DNA of 43,399 nucleotides from a virus: the IMG/VR virus record IMGVR_UViG_3300017963_000393, positions 1 to 43,399 of that record; one strand, given 5' to 3'. The notes beneath the pieces are model-generated. The model did not search any database, was not told the DNA's origin, and worked only from the letters and a program-made list of their open reading frames with translations. Shown here in pieces: positions 1 to 7,369 of the stretch. Each line of letters begins with the position of its first letter. Position 1 is the stretch's first letter. Made by a program: the position numbers and the translations under genes.

Positions 1-246
1 AGCGAAAAACGCAATGTCAGCATCTGACATTAGGGCCGCCAATTGTTTTTGCAGATTGCGCGTGGTTTCCCAAGCTGCTGCGGCTTCGCTGGCGCGATTG
101 GCCATAGGGAATATGACCCAAATGCAGGGATCAAGTCCGAACGTGCCAAGGCTGAGTGTATAAGATGTTTTAGGCTGAAGTTGTTTTAACAGGGTTTCCA
201 TTTTCTCGGCATCTTTGGGTAGGTATGAAACTAATAGCATTTTCAT
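1..246 (-). CDS. small orphan protein, cut by the window edge
   Basis: The frame opens with ATG at 246, behind a GAGGGGGC ribosome-binding region, and stays open for 82 codons to base 1. The protein begins MKMLLVSYLP and has an alanine-rich helical stretch near its C-terminus. If the molecule is circular the next codons come from 43399 downward and read CGC TGA, giving an 83-residue protein. No family is recognised. It directly follows the 33-residue membrane protein gene (stop at 247-249) in a leftward operon of very small genes, the usual place for phage early host-takeover genes. Function unknown. Confidence 0.7.
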   Translation of the reverse strand, partial: MKMLLVSYLPKDAEKMETLLKQLQPKTSYTLSLGTFGLDPCIWVIFPMANRASEAAAAWETTRNLQKQLAALMSDADIAFFA

Positions 247-348
247 TTAGAGCCCCCTCGCTGCTGATATGAGCGTTAGAGCTGCGTAGCTGGTGAAGGC
301 CGTAGATACGGCCCAGATGCAAACTGCGAAAATCATTGTTATAAACAT
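247..348 (-). CDS. 33-residue single-pass membrane miniprotein
   Basis: ATG at 348 lies behind CACGGAG, the same SD context used by the neighbouring leftward genes. The product is 33 residues, starts MFITMIFAVCIWAV and is almost entirely hydrophobic until a terminal ARGL, so one membrane helix fills it. Its stop codon abuts the ATG at 246, so the two genes are translationally coupled. Tiny membrane proteins like this are common in phage early regions (membrane modulators, superinfection exclusion), but nothing here fixes the role. Confidence 0.6.
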   Translation of the reverse strand: MFITMIFAVCIWAVSTAFTSYAALTLISAARGL

Positions 349-364
349 TTGGTAACTCCGTGTT

Positions 365-526
365 TTAAATGGGGTAAAATTCAAGTGTTTCGCCTTTATA
401 CATATCCAGGAATTCTTCTAATTCCTCTAAAGACTGAATAATATCGGCGTCTTGATCCAGATTCGGGAATTGCACACCGACTGTATAACCTCTATCTAAG
501 TGCCTGATGACTTCAAACATTTTCAT
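365..526 (-). CDS. small acidic orphan protein (53 aa)
   Basis: The start chosen is ATG 526 (MKMFEVIRHL), seven bases after ACACGGAG. A longer in-frame version starts at 640, but it would translate the structured leader shared with two other genes, so the short form is preferred. The product is acidic in its second half (SLEELEEFLDMYKGE), soluble, and not recognised. It is the first gene of the leftward early operon, behind leader copy 1 (527-655). Confidence 0.65.
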   Translation of the reverse strand: MKMFEVIRHLDRGYTVGVQFPNLDQDADIIQSLEELEEFLDMYKGETLEFYPI

Positions 527-655
527 TTTCGACTCCGTGTGTGGCCCCGTCATTGGGGTTGCCTGAGTTATTGCAGGTGCCATACCAACTTTGGCACGCA
601 AAATCTCGAGAAATATCAGGTACTTACGGATTTTTGGCATGTCTAAGGATTTGAC
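527..655 (-). promoter_or_regulatory. structured leader, copy 1
   Basis: Read leftward, this leader holds in order: a CCTTAGACATGCCAA block; hairpin 1 (arms 577-582 and 592-597, GTGCCA/TGGCAC); the conserved segment CCTGCAATAAC; hairpin 2 (arms 545-548 and 555-558, CCCC/GGGG, extended by two G-U pairs, loop AAUGAC in RNA); then ACACGGAG and the start codon. Copies 2 and 3 (42802-42922, 43268-43388) have the same order with different stem sequences. Function unknown: RNA-level control, a regulator site, or both. Confidence 0.65.
641..655. promoter_or_regulatory. palindromic site GTCTAA-N3-TTTGAC
   Basis: One of a family of near-palindromes whose perfect form is at 41422-41436 (GTCTAAGGATTAGAC). 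This copy has one mismatch in the right arm. It forms the upstream edge of leader copy 1 and runs straight into ACACCTG. It is probably a binding site for a phage or host dimeric regulator; the protein is not identified. Confidence 0.5.
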
Positions 656-856
656 ACCTGTATCGATTTCTTTGACACCCTGCCTAATTTCAATTCTGAG
701 CCCCTTTACATCCCAGCCATACCTGACTACCTATTTCCCATTCGCGGCCCCCAGCGTCGCGATTTGGCCCCCTCAGCGCGATCCCTGGCCCCTCAGCTAC
801 CAGCCACGACGCGCCGCCCATATAACAAGGTATAAGTGGTTGTTTATTCTATGGTT

Positions 857-871
857 GACTAATTATTAGAC
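857..871. promoter_or_regulatory. palindromic site, inverted copy
   Basis: GACTAATTATTAGAC, which reads GTCTAATAATTAGTC on the minus strand. The outer arms match the copies at 641, 41422, 42908 and 43374, but the central triplet differs. Conservation of the arms with a variable centre is typical of a dimeric protein-binding site. It overlaps a possible plus-strand -35 element (TTGACT, 855-860). Confidence 0.5.
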
Positions 872-1014
872 ACGTGGTAGATTTGTGATGGGTGTCGGGA
901 TTCTAGGCACCTGTCAGCCATGCATACACCGTCTAGGCATTTTACACCTGTCAGATTACCTACATAGGGTCCTTGACCTAATGTGGGTCCGTGCTCATGC
1001 GTGCTAGGGGGGTA

Positions 1015-1034
1015 GGGTATCGCACTCAATTTTC
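1015..1034 (+). repeat. 20-bp direct repeat, copy 1
   Basis: GGGTATCGCACTCAATTTTC, identical to 1090-1109 and 75 bp apart. Both copies are preceded by a G-rich run, and CGTCATAG recurs near both. An 18-base near match (GGGTGTCGCACTCAATTTG) lies inside the SF3 helicase gene at 1652-1670. Role unknown; the position beside the origin-like array suggests initiator or regulator binding. Confidence 0.7.
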
Positions 1035-1089
1035 GTCATAGAATCCGTGAGATTTTGCTTCTTTTTGCGTCAATTCGTCATAGGGGGTG

Positions 1090-1109
1090 GGGTATCGCAC
1101 TCAATTTTC
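1090..1109 (+). repeat. 20-bp direct repeat, copy 2
   Basis: Identical to the copy at 1015-1034. It ends 24 bp before the first TGGACGGC iteron of the origin-like array. Confidence 0.7.
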
Positions 1110-1133
1110 TTGTATTATTGGCTGGTTATCTAA

Positions 1134-1344
1134 ATGGACGGCAGAGGACGCCAAAGGGACGGAATTTGGACGGCTTGAAACCCTTGATACTCTAACTGGA
1201 CAGCTTTGGACAGCTTATTTAGTAGTAAGAGTAATATATAATATATAATATATAACTGGTGACACCCCCGGAAAAGCCGTCCAGACGTGTCCACTTAGAA
1301 CGCCAACCCTTTCGAGCCGTCCAAGTGCCGTCCAAGTCCCGTCC
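1134..1344. other. candidate replication origin
   Basis: On the left are forward copies of TGGACGGC or close variants (about 1134, 1144, 1155, 1166, 1197, 1206). On the right are inverted copies (GCCGTCCA type at about 1275, 1284, 1315, 1326, 1336). Between them lies an AT-rich stretch with three tandem TAATATA units (1232-1252). Iterons in opposite orientation around an unwinding element, next to the SF3 helicase gene that ends at 1368, is the arrangement expected of an initiator-helicase origin of the P4 alpha kind. There is no functional proof in the sequence, but the pattern is far from random. Confidence 0.65.
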
Positions 1345-1367
1345 AATGCCGGGCCTCTATAGTATTT

Positions 1368-2687
1368 TCAGGTGAGAGGGGGCTTGCCTCGATTGAAAAG
1401 CCCGGGGTAGCATCGCTGACGGCGGCCAGCAATGAAGCGACGAGGGGCCTCGCCTTTGAGTCCGAGCATGTCACGCACGTAGCCACGCATGGCATCGCGG
1501 TCGCGCTTGCTGTTTCGGTAGTAATGTAGCAACAAAAAGTCCAATTGCTCGCCTGTTACCGTGTCTTCTTCGTTCCCAGTCCGGGAAAAATGATGTTCTA
1601 TCATCATATCCCACTCAGCCGTCGTCTGTCTAGCCACGTTCTCGGCCCCCTGGGTGTCGCACTCAATTTGCGGCTTGCCCCGGTGTTGTTCGTATCGGTC
1701 GAGGCACCAAGAAATAAACAGGGGTACTTCTTTTTCGAGGTCAGCCTCGTACTGGCCGTCGTAGAGGCTGGCGGGTGGCTCGATTTCGCACAAGATGATG
1801 CGCCGCTGGTCGGCTGGGCTGAGCGATATGGTGGGCACTTTGTTGCTGACGAACATGAACATGACGGGCAGCTCGACGCTGACCGTTGCCCCGCCCTTGA
1901 ACTCGACCCGCACCTTGTCGCCTCCGCTGAGGCTTTTAAACATTCCCGTCGTAACGAAGTCGGCATTATCCATATCTGGGAAAATGACTAGTCTTTTGCC
2001 GAGCAGTCCTGAGGTCCAAAACCTATCCCCTCGTGTGGGTGGGTATTCCGTGGCGAAACTGGGTCCGAGCAGGCTGGCCAGTCGCCGCACGAGAGTGCCT
2101 TTGCCGTCGCCGCCGCGACCGACGAGCCAGCAGTATTGTTGGCGCGGTGCTTTTTTGTCGAACAGGCTACCGATCCAGGCCGCCAGGGGTTCGGCGTTGG
2201 TGATGCGCTCGAACATTTCGCAGAAGAGTGGGCATTTTTCCTCGAGTCGCCAGCCGGGGTGCCAGTAGGGGTCGAACGGCAAGCGGTGAAACGTGGTGGA
2301 GGGGTCTGACTTGAAGGCGACGGGTTTGATGGCTGACTCGTCGATTGGGTCGACGGCGAGTTCCCACCATCGGCGGGCTGCTCGGATGGTTTGCACGTCT
2401 TGTGCCTTGTCGAGTTTCCACCCGGCTAGGAATGGGATGCTGGAGTGCCAATATTTTAGGATGGCCGATTCGACCCCACTGGTAGCGACTGGCCGGAGCA
2501 CGCCCTGGCGTTCGGCGAAGATGAGTCGGTCGTCACGAGCGGTGCGGACGGTAACGAATTTTTCCTGATCCCACTGGGGCCAGCCCTTGGGCGGTCGCCC
2601 GCTCATGGTCAGGGTCGTATTCCTGGCCAGGGTGGCGGGTGAGTATTTTCGTTCCTGTCGTTCCGGTTCGAGTGTGTTGACGCTCAT
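1368..2687 (-). CDS. SF3 replicative helicase (D5/P4 alpha-type)
   Basis: 439 residues. The ATPase core shows Walker A GRGGDGKGT (residues 190-198), Walker B RLVIFPDMD (232-240), an SF3 motif C-like segment MFMFVSN (276-282) and an arginine-finger candidate DQRR (293-296). A basic C-terminal part (after about 390) could be the DNA-binding wing. SF3 helicases form hexamers that melt origins and unwind DNA. The start is ATG 2687 with AAGAGGATAAA ahead. It follows the primase gene by one base, so primase and helicase are likely made together, like a split P4 alpha protein. The iteron array lies just past its stop codon. Confidence 0.9.
   Translation of the reverse strand: MSVNTLEPERQERKYSPATLARNTTLTMSGRPPKGWPQWDQEKFVTVRTARDDRLIFAERQGVLRPVATSGVESAILKYWHSSIPFLAGWKLDKAQDVQTIRAARRWWELAVDPIDESAIKPVAFKSDPSTTFHRLPFDPYWHPGWRLEEKCPLFCEMFERITNAEPLAAWIGSLFDKKAPRQQYCWLVGRGGDGKGTLVRRLASLLGPSFATEYPPTRGDRFWTSGLLGKRLVIFPDMDNADFVTTGMFKSLSGGDKVRVEFKGGATVSVELPVMFMFVSNKVPTISLSPADQRRIILCEIEPPASLYDGQYEADLEKEVPLFISWCLDRYEQHRGKPQIECDTQGAENVARQTTAEWDMMIEHHFSRTGNEEDTVTGEQLDFLLLHYYRNSKRDRDAMRGYVRDMLGLKGEAPRRFIAGRRQRCYPGLFNRGKPPLT
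1652..1670 (+). repeat. intragenic near-copy of the 20-bp repeat
   Basis: Within the SF3 helicase coding region, GGGTGTCGCACTCAATTTG matches 1015-1034 and 1090-1109 at 17 of the first 18 bases. Either the two intergenic copies descend from this part of the gene or all three bind the same factor. Confidence 0.5.
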
Positions 2688-2688
2688 T

Positions 2689-3429
2689 TTATCCTCTTTT
2701 GTAGCGATAGCCTGACCACACGGCTTTATTTAGTTCAGACTCGGTAAACCCAGGGCTGACGATGGGGGCGAGTATTTCGCGCGCCTCGGCTTGGGCTACG
2801 TTTCGTTCGGCGAGGTGAATAGCAAATCGAAAAGCTGTTCGATTTCGTCGCCCCTCGGGTATGCCCGTTGCCAGCTCGTTAGCCATCCAGGGAGGGATTT
2901 TGTCGGTGCCGGTTTGTATTGCGGTTTGTGTTGCAGTCCGGGGCCGAGGCGAAAGTACGGGTAGAGCGATTCCATCTTGGCGGTAGACAATTTTACGGCA
3001 GGGGAAATAGAGTCGTGCGCCGTCACGGCACGCGGGGTCGGCGGGAGTGGTTTTAATGAACCGTTGTAGGTTTTGTTCATAAAGGGAAACGTCCTCTATC
3101 CGTCGACGCCAGCGCATGATGAGTCGGAAGCGATGGTTTGCTGGCGTGTGTGATTTTGTAGTTCCTATAAGGGACCATGCCCCGATGCGGCGCACGTAGT
3201 CAATGGCGTCTTCTAATTGCCAATCATTGTCGACATCTAAGACGGCGAGATTGGTGCCGAGAAAGTTTTTTTTGCATCGCGTGCCACCGGCCCATACGAT
3301 GGGTGACCAGGGGCAGCGCGTTATGTGCTCGACGAGGGTGCCGTGCGTGATGTTCCACCCCTTGTGCAAGCGTGCGGGGTTTTGTTGTTGTGCGTCGAAA
3401 TGAATCGAGTATGTAAATGAGTTAGGCAT
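2689..3429 (-). CDS. AEP-type DNA primase
   Basis: 246 residues from ATG 3429 (MPNSFTYSIHF). An in-frame TTG at 3444 directly follows the nuclease stop and would add five residues; neither start has a good SD. Family features: AVLDVDND with the metal-binding DxD, TTKSHTPANHRFRLI with the His of the second motif, DGARLYFP, and a C-terminal helical part (GRRNRTAFRFAIHLAER...) resembling a PriCT domain. Archaeo-eukaryotic primases make primers and sometimes extend them. Its stop TAA is one base before the SF3 helicase ATG, and the pair looks like a two-gene version of bifunctional primase-helicases. Confidence 0.8.
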   Translation of the reverse strand: MPNSFTYSIHFDAQQQNPARLHKGWNITHGTLVEHITRCPWSPIVWAGGTRCKKNFLGTNLAVLDVDNDWQLEDAIDYVRRIGAWSLIGTTKSHTPANHRFRLIMRWRRRIEDVSLYEQNLQRFIKTTPADPACRDGARLYFPCRKIVYRQDGIALPVLSPRPRTATQTAIQTGTDKIPPWMANELATGIPEGRRNRTAFRFAIHLAERNVAQAEAREILAPIVSPGFTESELNKAVWSGYRYKRG

Positions 3430-3444
3430 GCAGACAAGCTGCAA

Positions 3445-3852
3445 TCAAATTAATTTGAAGTCAACTGGTTTCAAGTTTAGGGCTTGAATTTTTTCTATGG
3501 CGTCGCCCACGTCGCGGCAAAGCCAGTAGCGCCCACACATGGTGATGACCATCCGCATGAATGCGCGTTGTTCTTTTGTTTGTTTTGCGTTTCCTGTTTT
3601 ACATTCGATGGCTAGAAATTTACCATCACAGGTTATCCCCAGGATATCCGCGCTGCCTTTCAGTCCAAATTTAATAAATCGCGAAGGCTCTCCACCTCGC
3701 GAGCGTGTGATAGCTGAGCCTGTTGCATTTTTCCAGATGCGGCAGTCTCCTCTGGTGCCGAGTGCGGTGAGGATGCCGTCGACGAGTTGTGAGTGCGCGG
3801 CGGACGAGCCGCTTTCAGTGGCCATCGACGTAACCTTTGCACACGTCGCCAT
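3445..3852 (-). CDS. VRR-NUC domain nuclease
   Basis: Up to 135 residues. FGLKGSADILGI followed by KFLAIECKTG and KQTKEQRAFM gives the D...ExK core of the PD-(D/E)XK VRR-NUC family, phage structure-specific or resolvase-like nucleases. Two starts are possible: ATG 3852 without SD, or ATG 3825 (MATESGSS) with AAAGG eight bases upstream, which is preferred on SD grounds. The first 166-193 bases overlap the C-terminal codons of the SF2 helicase in another frame, unusually long for this otherwise tightly packed phage. It likely acts on recombination or replication intermediates with the helicase. Confidence 0.85.
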   Translation of the reverse strand: MATCAKVTSMATESGSSAAHSQLVDGILTALGTRGDCRIWKNATGSAITRSRGGEPSRFIKFGLKGSADILGITCDGKFLAIECKTGNAKQTKEQRAFMRMVITMCGRYWLCRDVGDAIEKIQALNLKPVDFKLI

Positions 3853-5237
3853 GCTTTTTCTGCTGCGTCCGCGCCATATCGTTGCTCTATGGTGATTCTT
3901 ATCCAGCCTTTCTTGTATCCCCGACGTTTTGCCGTGTCAATAAGAGCTGGTAGGTCGAGTTCCCATATTTCTATTTCGCGCTCGGCCAGCTCGCCTTCGC
4001 CGTGCTCGATTACCCTGCCGGTGTGGTCGCGCACTAGTTTGTCGAGTTCTCCCCCACACGCTGGGCATAGCCAGTGGGTTTCGTTTCGTTCTCGTTGTGT
4101 CCTGGGAAATGCTGCGAAGCATTGTTCGCACATGGTCATGTTGGATCGAGGCGAGGGGTTTTTCGTGGGCTCGACGCTGCCGACTAGTTCAGCTTCGATT
4201 GGCCCAAGCTTATTGGTGTTGCCTGCCAGGTCGACGACTAGGAAGTGGTCTTTTCCTGGCGAGGGTCGTGTTCCCCTGCCTAGCATTTGAATCCACAGAT
4301 TGTATGACGTTGTGGGTCGACAGATGAGTAGGCATTCTAGGCTTGGTATGTCGACGCCTGTGGTGAGGACGCCGACGCTGGTGATTACGTCTATTTCTTT
4401 TTGTTCGAGTCGGTGGATGATCTCGTCGCGTTCGGCGTGAGGGGTCGAGCCGTCGATGTGTGCCGTGCGTGCTCCGGCTGATTCCAGTTCGTGTCCGAGT
4501 TCTTTTGCGTGTTCGATGTTGACGGCGAATAGTAGCGTGGGTCGGCCTTGGCATTGTTCGCGCCATTCCTTGACGAGACTACCTTTTAGTCCCTCTTGTT
4601 CGTCGTCTTCATTGAGTCGTTTCATCAGGGAGGCCGACGTGTAATCGCCCGCGTTTTTCTTCACGCCTTTTAGGTCTGGCGTGTGGGGCGTCCTGTACTT
4701 CGCGCCCACTAAGTATCCTTTCTCGATGAGTTGGAGAATGGAAATGGGATATATAACCTCGTCGCCGACGTGGCGTAAACCCGTTGCTGCATAGGGGGTA
4801 GCTGACACCCCCAAGAAGAAACTCTTTTTGTAATTCTCGTGACTCGTTAGCCATTGGTAGCTTGCTCCTGTTGCTAGATGCGTTTCGTCAAATACCAAAA
4901 AATCAGCAGGCGGTGCGATTTTTCTTGTGTAAAGCGTGTCGATCGATGCGACGTGTATTCGTTCGTCGGTTCTGGTAGTATTCCCGGCTTGCCAAATGCC
5001 GTGCGGTACGCCTTCCCTGGTTAGGCGTTCGCTTGCTTGATGAACCAGCTTGGCCCCGCGCACGACCATAATCGCAGATTTGCCTCGTTCGTGGCAGCCT
5101 TGCAACATGCGGCAGAACGTCGCTGTTTTCCCGGCTCCGGTGGCGAGTTGTAGGATTACCTTTCTGCTTTTCTGCGCGTAATGACGCCTGATTTCCGCTA
5201 TTGCTTTTTCTTGGTAATCGCGTAATTGTAGGGCCAT
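3660..5237 (-). CDS. DEAD/DEAH-box SF2 helicase
   Basis: 525 residues from ATG 5237 (MALQLRDYQ), chosen for the AAAGGAATTAA region upstream and the Q-motif-like beginning. An in-frame extension to 5303 adds unlikely sequence. Motifs: Walker A ATGAGKT (32-38), DETH (117-120), SATPY (145-149), TTGVDIPS, and QMLGRGTRP (motif VI). A four-cysteine zinc ribbon (MCEQC ... CPAC) follows the helicase core. SF2 enzymes of this type remodel forks or recombination intermediates. The basic, low-complexity tail overlaps the VRR-NUC gene in another frame. First gene of the leftward replication block, divergent from the RHH gene with only 38 bp between them. Confidence 0.88.
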   Translation of the reverse strand: MALQLRDYQEKAIAEIRRHYAQKSRKVILQLATGAGKTATFCRMLQGCHERGKSAIMVVRGAKLVHQASERLTREGVPHGIWQAGNTTRTDERIHVASIDTLYTRKIAPPADFLVFDETHLATGASYQWLTSHENYKKSFFLGVSATPYAATGLRHVGDEVIYPISILQLIEKGYLVGAKYRTPHTPDLKGVKKNAGDYTSASLMKRLNEDDEQEGLKGSLVKEWREQCQGRPTLLFAVNIEHAKELGHELESAGARTAHIDGSTPHAERDEIIHRLEQKEIDVITSVGVLTTGVDIPSLECLLICRPTTSYNLWIQMLGRGTRPSPGKDHFLVVDLAGNTNKLGPIEAELVGSVEPTKNPSPRSNMTMCEQCFAAFPRTQRERNETHWLCPACGGELDKLVRDHTGRVIEHGEGELAEREIEIWELDLPALIDTAKRRGYKKGWIRITIEQRYGADAAEKAWRRVQRLRRWPLKAARPPRTHNSSTASSPHSAPEETAASGKMQQAQLSHAREVESLRDLLNLD

Positions 5238-5275
5238 CAATTTAATTCCTTTTGATCGTGCGGAGATATTACATA

Positions 5276-5425
5276 ATGGCGAAAAAAAAGAAAGCCGAAA
5301 CAAAAACTCACCACTGCGTTACGATTTCCTACAAGATGTCGGACTATCGGAAAATAAAAAAAGAGGCTGACGCTCGGCACCTGCCAGTGGCGACGTATCT
5401 CAAAATGATTAGCTTGGGGCAGTAA
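5276..5425 (+). CDS. ribbon-helix-helix DNA-binding protein (49 aa)
   Basis: ATG 5276 lies behind CGGAG. The 49-residue product has a lysine-rich N-terminus, a short beta strand (HHCVTISYKMS) and two helices (DYRKIKKEADARHL, PVATYLKMISLGQ), the pattern of Arc/MetJ/CopG RHH repressors. It is first in the rightward operon, divergent from the SF2 helicase, and therefore a good candidate to regulate the 38-bp gap it faces. Its stop overlaps the next start (TAATG). Family assignment is from pattern only. Confidence 0.7.
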   Translation: MAKKKKAETKTHHCVTISYKMSDYRKIKKEADARHLPVATYLKMISLGQ

Positions 5426-6255
5426 TGGGTTTTGACTACGAGTATCTGACACGAGAAGAGATGGCTGGCCGCAAGGGTTTGTTCCGTATCGATCACGATG
5501 ACTATCATGCTGGTCCTGGCGTGTCGTCGTCGCAGATCAAGGCGCTGCTGAAAAGCCCGGCCCACTCCCAGGTGCAAATAGAGCAAACTCCGGCGATGGA
5601 GTTTGGCACCGCGTTTCACACGGCGATACTAGAGCCTGAGCTTTTTGCGGATACGTATGTTGTCATGTCTAAGTTTGATCGGAGGACGAAACAGGGCAAG
5701 GTTGACTATGCAGAATGGATGGAGGCTAACGAGGGCAAGTCCTTTATAACGGAGGACGAACAGCAGGCCCTGCTCGCAATGCAAGCCGCAGTCGGTCGCA
5801 GCAAGTATTGGCAGCGCGTTAAAAGCTACGACCGGGAGGTGTCGGCACTGACGACGCACAAAGAAACCGGTCTGTTCTTAAAGTGCAAGCCAGACATGCT
5901 GGGCGATATGATTATCGACTTCAAGACGACACGGGATGCAAGCCCTTCGGCTTTTTTTCGCAGCCTGTATAGCGAGCCTTTTTTGTACGGCGTGAGTGCG
6001 GCTTTTTACACCGACATTGTTGCGGACGTGACGGGCCGCACTCTACCGTTTGTTTTTTGCGCGGTCGAAAAGAGTCCGCCCTACGGCGTGGCATGGTACG
6101 AGATGAAGCCCGCCGGTTACGAAGAGGCTGCGCGAAAATATCAGTGGGCGTTGCGCCGCTGGGCCGAATGCGAACAAAAAAACGAGTGGCCGAGCTATCC
6201 TGACGAGATAGTACAGCTCGAACCGCCAGCATATTTCTTTAAGGAGATGGAATGA
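5425..6255 (+). CDS. RecE-like PD-(D/E)XK exonuclease
   Basis: 276 residues. GTAFHTAILEP gives the N-terminal His motif, CKPDMLGDMIIDFKTTRD the D...DxK catalytic core, and the downstream YGVSAAFYTD the helix seen in RecB/Cas4-like phage exonucleases (the RecE C-terminal/DUF3799 group). These degrade the 5' strand of duplex ends to expose 3' single strands for the annealing partner. The next gene encodes that partner and overlaps by four bases, so the pair forms a complete Red-type recombination unit. It overlaps the RHH stop by one base. Confidence 0.88.
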   Translation: MGFDYEYLTREEMAGRKGLFRIDHDDYHAGPGVSSSQIKALLKSPAHSQVQIEQTPAMEFGTAFHTAILEPELFADTYVVMSKFDRRTKQGKVDYAEWMEANEGKSFITEDEQQALLAMQAAVGRSKYWQRVKSYDREVSALTTHKETGLFLKCKPDMLGDMIIDFKTTRDASPSAFFRSLYSEPFLYGVSAAFYTDIVADVTGRTLPFVFCAVEKSPPYGVAWYEMKPAGYEEAARKYQWALRRWAECEQKNEWPSYPDEIVQLEPPAYFFKEME

Positions 6256-6923
6256 ATTTGAATACAGAACAGCTCAATGTTTTTAAGACGATGTATTTAC
6301 CGGACGCGAGCGATCGAGAACTGGCCCAGGTGCGTGAGGTGTGCAAGGCAAAGCAGCTCGATCCATTTGCTGGTGACGTAAATTTTATCCGCAAAGGTGG
6401 CAAGCTGGTCGACATTGTAACGATCGACGCAGCTCGTCGCAGGGCTGCTCGGACGGGTCAGTTTGCCGGTGTCGACGAGGCCGTGTTTGACGACTCTCAT
6501 GGTGATCTGTCGTGCAAGGTTACGATTTACAGATTGGTTGGTGGTACGCGATGTCCTTTTACGGCGCGTCGGTTTTTGAAAGAAACAAAGGGTAACACGC
6601 CGAACTGGTCTAAGATGCCGCGCACGATGTTAGAAAAATGCACCGAGGCGATGGCGTTGCGTAAGGCTTTTCCAGAATATTTGGGTGACACGTACGAGGA
6701 AAACGAATCGCTTACGAGTGAGACGGTTAAGACTGAGGTGCCCGACGAGCCGAGTAATGAAATGCGTTGGACTCAGGTGGTACAGGCGTTTGCCGTTTTC
6801 GGTATTGATGAGGTCGATTTGTTGAAGGAGGTTGGCGACAAGAAAGTTGCTGATTTGGTTGAGGAGGATTTCAAAAAACTGTTAGCGTGGTATGAACAGT
6901 GCAAGTCGTCCCAAAAATCATGA
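6252..6923 (+). CDS. Bet/RecT-family single-strand annealing protein
   Basis: 223 residues with AAGGAG before ATG 6252. Recognisable Red-beta features are KQLDPFAGDV near the start, the TIDAARRRAARTGQFAG segment, and PNWSKMPRTMLEKCTEAMALRKAFPE, the conserved W..MP..ML.KC..A.ALR.AFP signature. It binds the 3' single strands made by the upstream exonuclease and anneals them to homologous DNA, supporting concatemer formation and repair. The C-terminal third (after about 150) is variable and acidic. It overlaps the following mini-gene (ATGA). Confidence 0.9.
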   Translation: MNLNTEQLNVFKTMYLPDASDRELAQVREVCKAKQLDPFAGDVNFIRKGGKLVDIVTIDAARRRAARTGQFAGVDEAVFDDSHGDLSCKVTIYRLVGGTRCPFTARRFLKETKGNTPNWSKMPRTMLEKCTEAMALRKAFPEYLGDTYEENESLTSETVKTEVPDEPSNEMRWTQVVQAFAVFGIDEVDLLKEVGDKKVADLVEEDFKKLLAWYEQCKSSQKS

Positions 6924-7057
6924 GGCGTCTTTGGTGTTGGCTTTGCTACGGCAAGCATGATTTTGTTTTAAAGCGCATTTGGTCCGGGGTTACCTATGGC
7001 GAATGCAGGCGGTGTAAACACATACAAGAGGTGACGAAAATTGTCGGACGAAATTAA
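6920..7057 (+). CDS. 45-residue Cys-rich (zinc-knuckle-like) protein
   Basis: ATG 6920 overlaps the recombinase stop. The product starts MRRLWCWLCYGKHDF and has WCWLC and later ECRRCK, i.e. CxxC...CxxC, suitable for one zinc. It resembles the short phage proteins of the DUF1660 type in length and layout, though that is a pattern match only. The end overlaps the next gene by 17 bases. Probably a small nucleic-acid or protein-binding factor. Confidence 0.65.
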   Translation: MRRLWCWLCYGKHDFVLKRIWSGVTYGECRRCKHIQEVTKIVGRN

Positions 7058-7352
7058 AATCCAAGAGCTAGAGATGAAGGTGCGCGAGTGGAAGGCTAAG
7101 TACGACGATTTTAGCGTGAAAGAGCACGAGGCCGTAAAGCTAAAATCTGAGTCTGATAATCTGGCGAGCCAAATCGTGGCGTTGATGAACGCAATCGATA
7201 CGAAAAGACATAAGACCTACTACGGCGTGGTGTCGCTGACCGACACGACGCTTAAGGTTAGTAACCACGCTGCCCAGTACGAGTTTGCAGGCGAGCCGCC
7301 GCCGAAGCGCCGTGGCCGCCCCAAGAAAAGTGAATCTGTCGCGGAAACGTGA
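7041..7352 (+). CDS. coiled-coil protein with AT-hook-like tail
   Basis: The start is TTG 7041, nine bases after AGAGG inside the preceding gene; no ATG upstream fits. Of 103 residues, about 1-60 are a charged heptad-like helix. The C-terminus carries PPPKRRGRPKKSE, where RGRP with flanking basics is the AT-hook core for minor-groove binding to AT-rich DNA. The family is not recognised. It is last before a terminator (7370-7399), so it closes the recombination operon and may be an architectural DNA-binding protein. Confidence 0.7.
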   Translation: MSDEIKIQELEMKVREWKAKYDDFSVKEHEAVKLKSESDNLASQIVALMNAIDTKRHKTYYGVVSLTDTTLKVSNHAAQYEFAGEPPPKRRGRPKKSESVAET

Positions 7353-7369
7353 CCATCCTTTTTCCTTCG

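Larger units (their letters stand above)
656..1367. other. non-coding region: repeats, site and origin
   Basis: About 710 bp with no convincing gene. An open frame on the plus strand at 591-869 has no SD and unnatural composition. The region holds a palindromic site at 857-871; a GTCTAGGCATTTTACACCTG relative of the 641 element at 931-950; two 20-bp direct repeats (1015-1034, 1090-1109); and the iteron/AT-rich array at 1134-1344. A possible plus-strand promoter (TTGACT 855-860, 17 bp, TAGATT 878-883) overlaps the palindrome but has no downstream gene in that direction. Confidence 0.6.

Noticed and set aside
527-640. Longer version of the 365-526 gene starting at 640
   Set aside because: The added codons are the structured leader shared with two other genes where the frame is not kept; the SD favours ATG 526.
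591-869. 92-residue open frame on the plus strand
   Set aside because: No SD, odd composition, and it overlaps the leader and repeat elements; likely chance.
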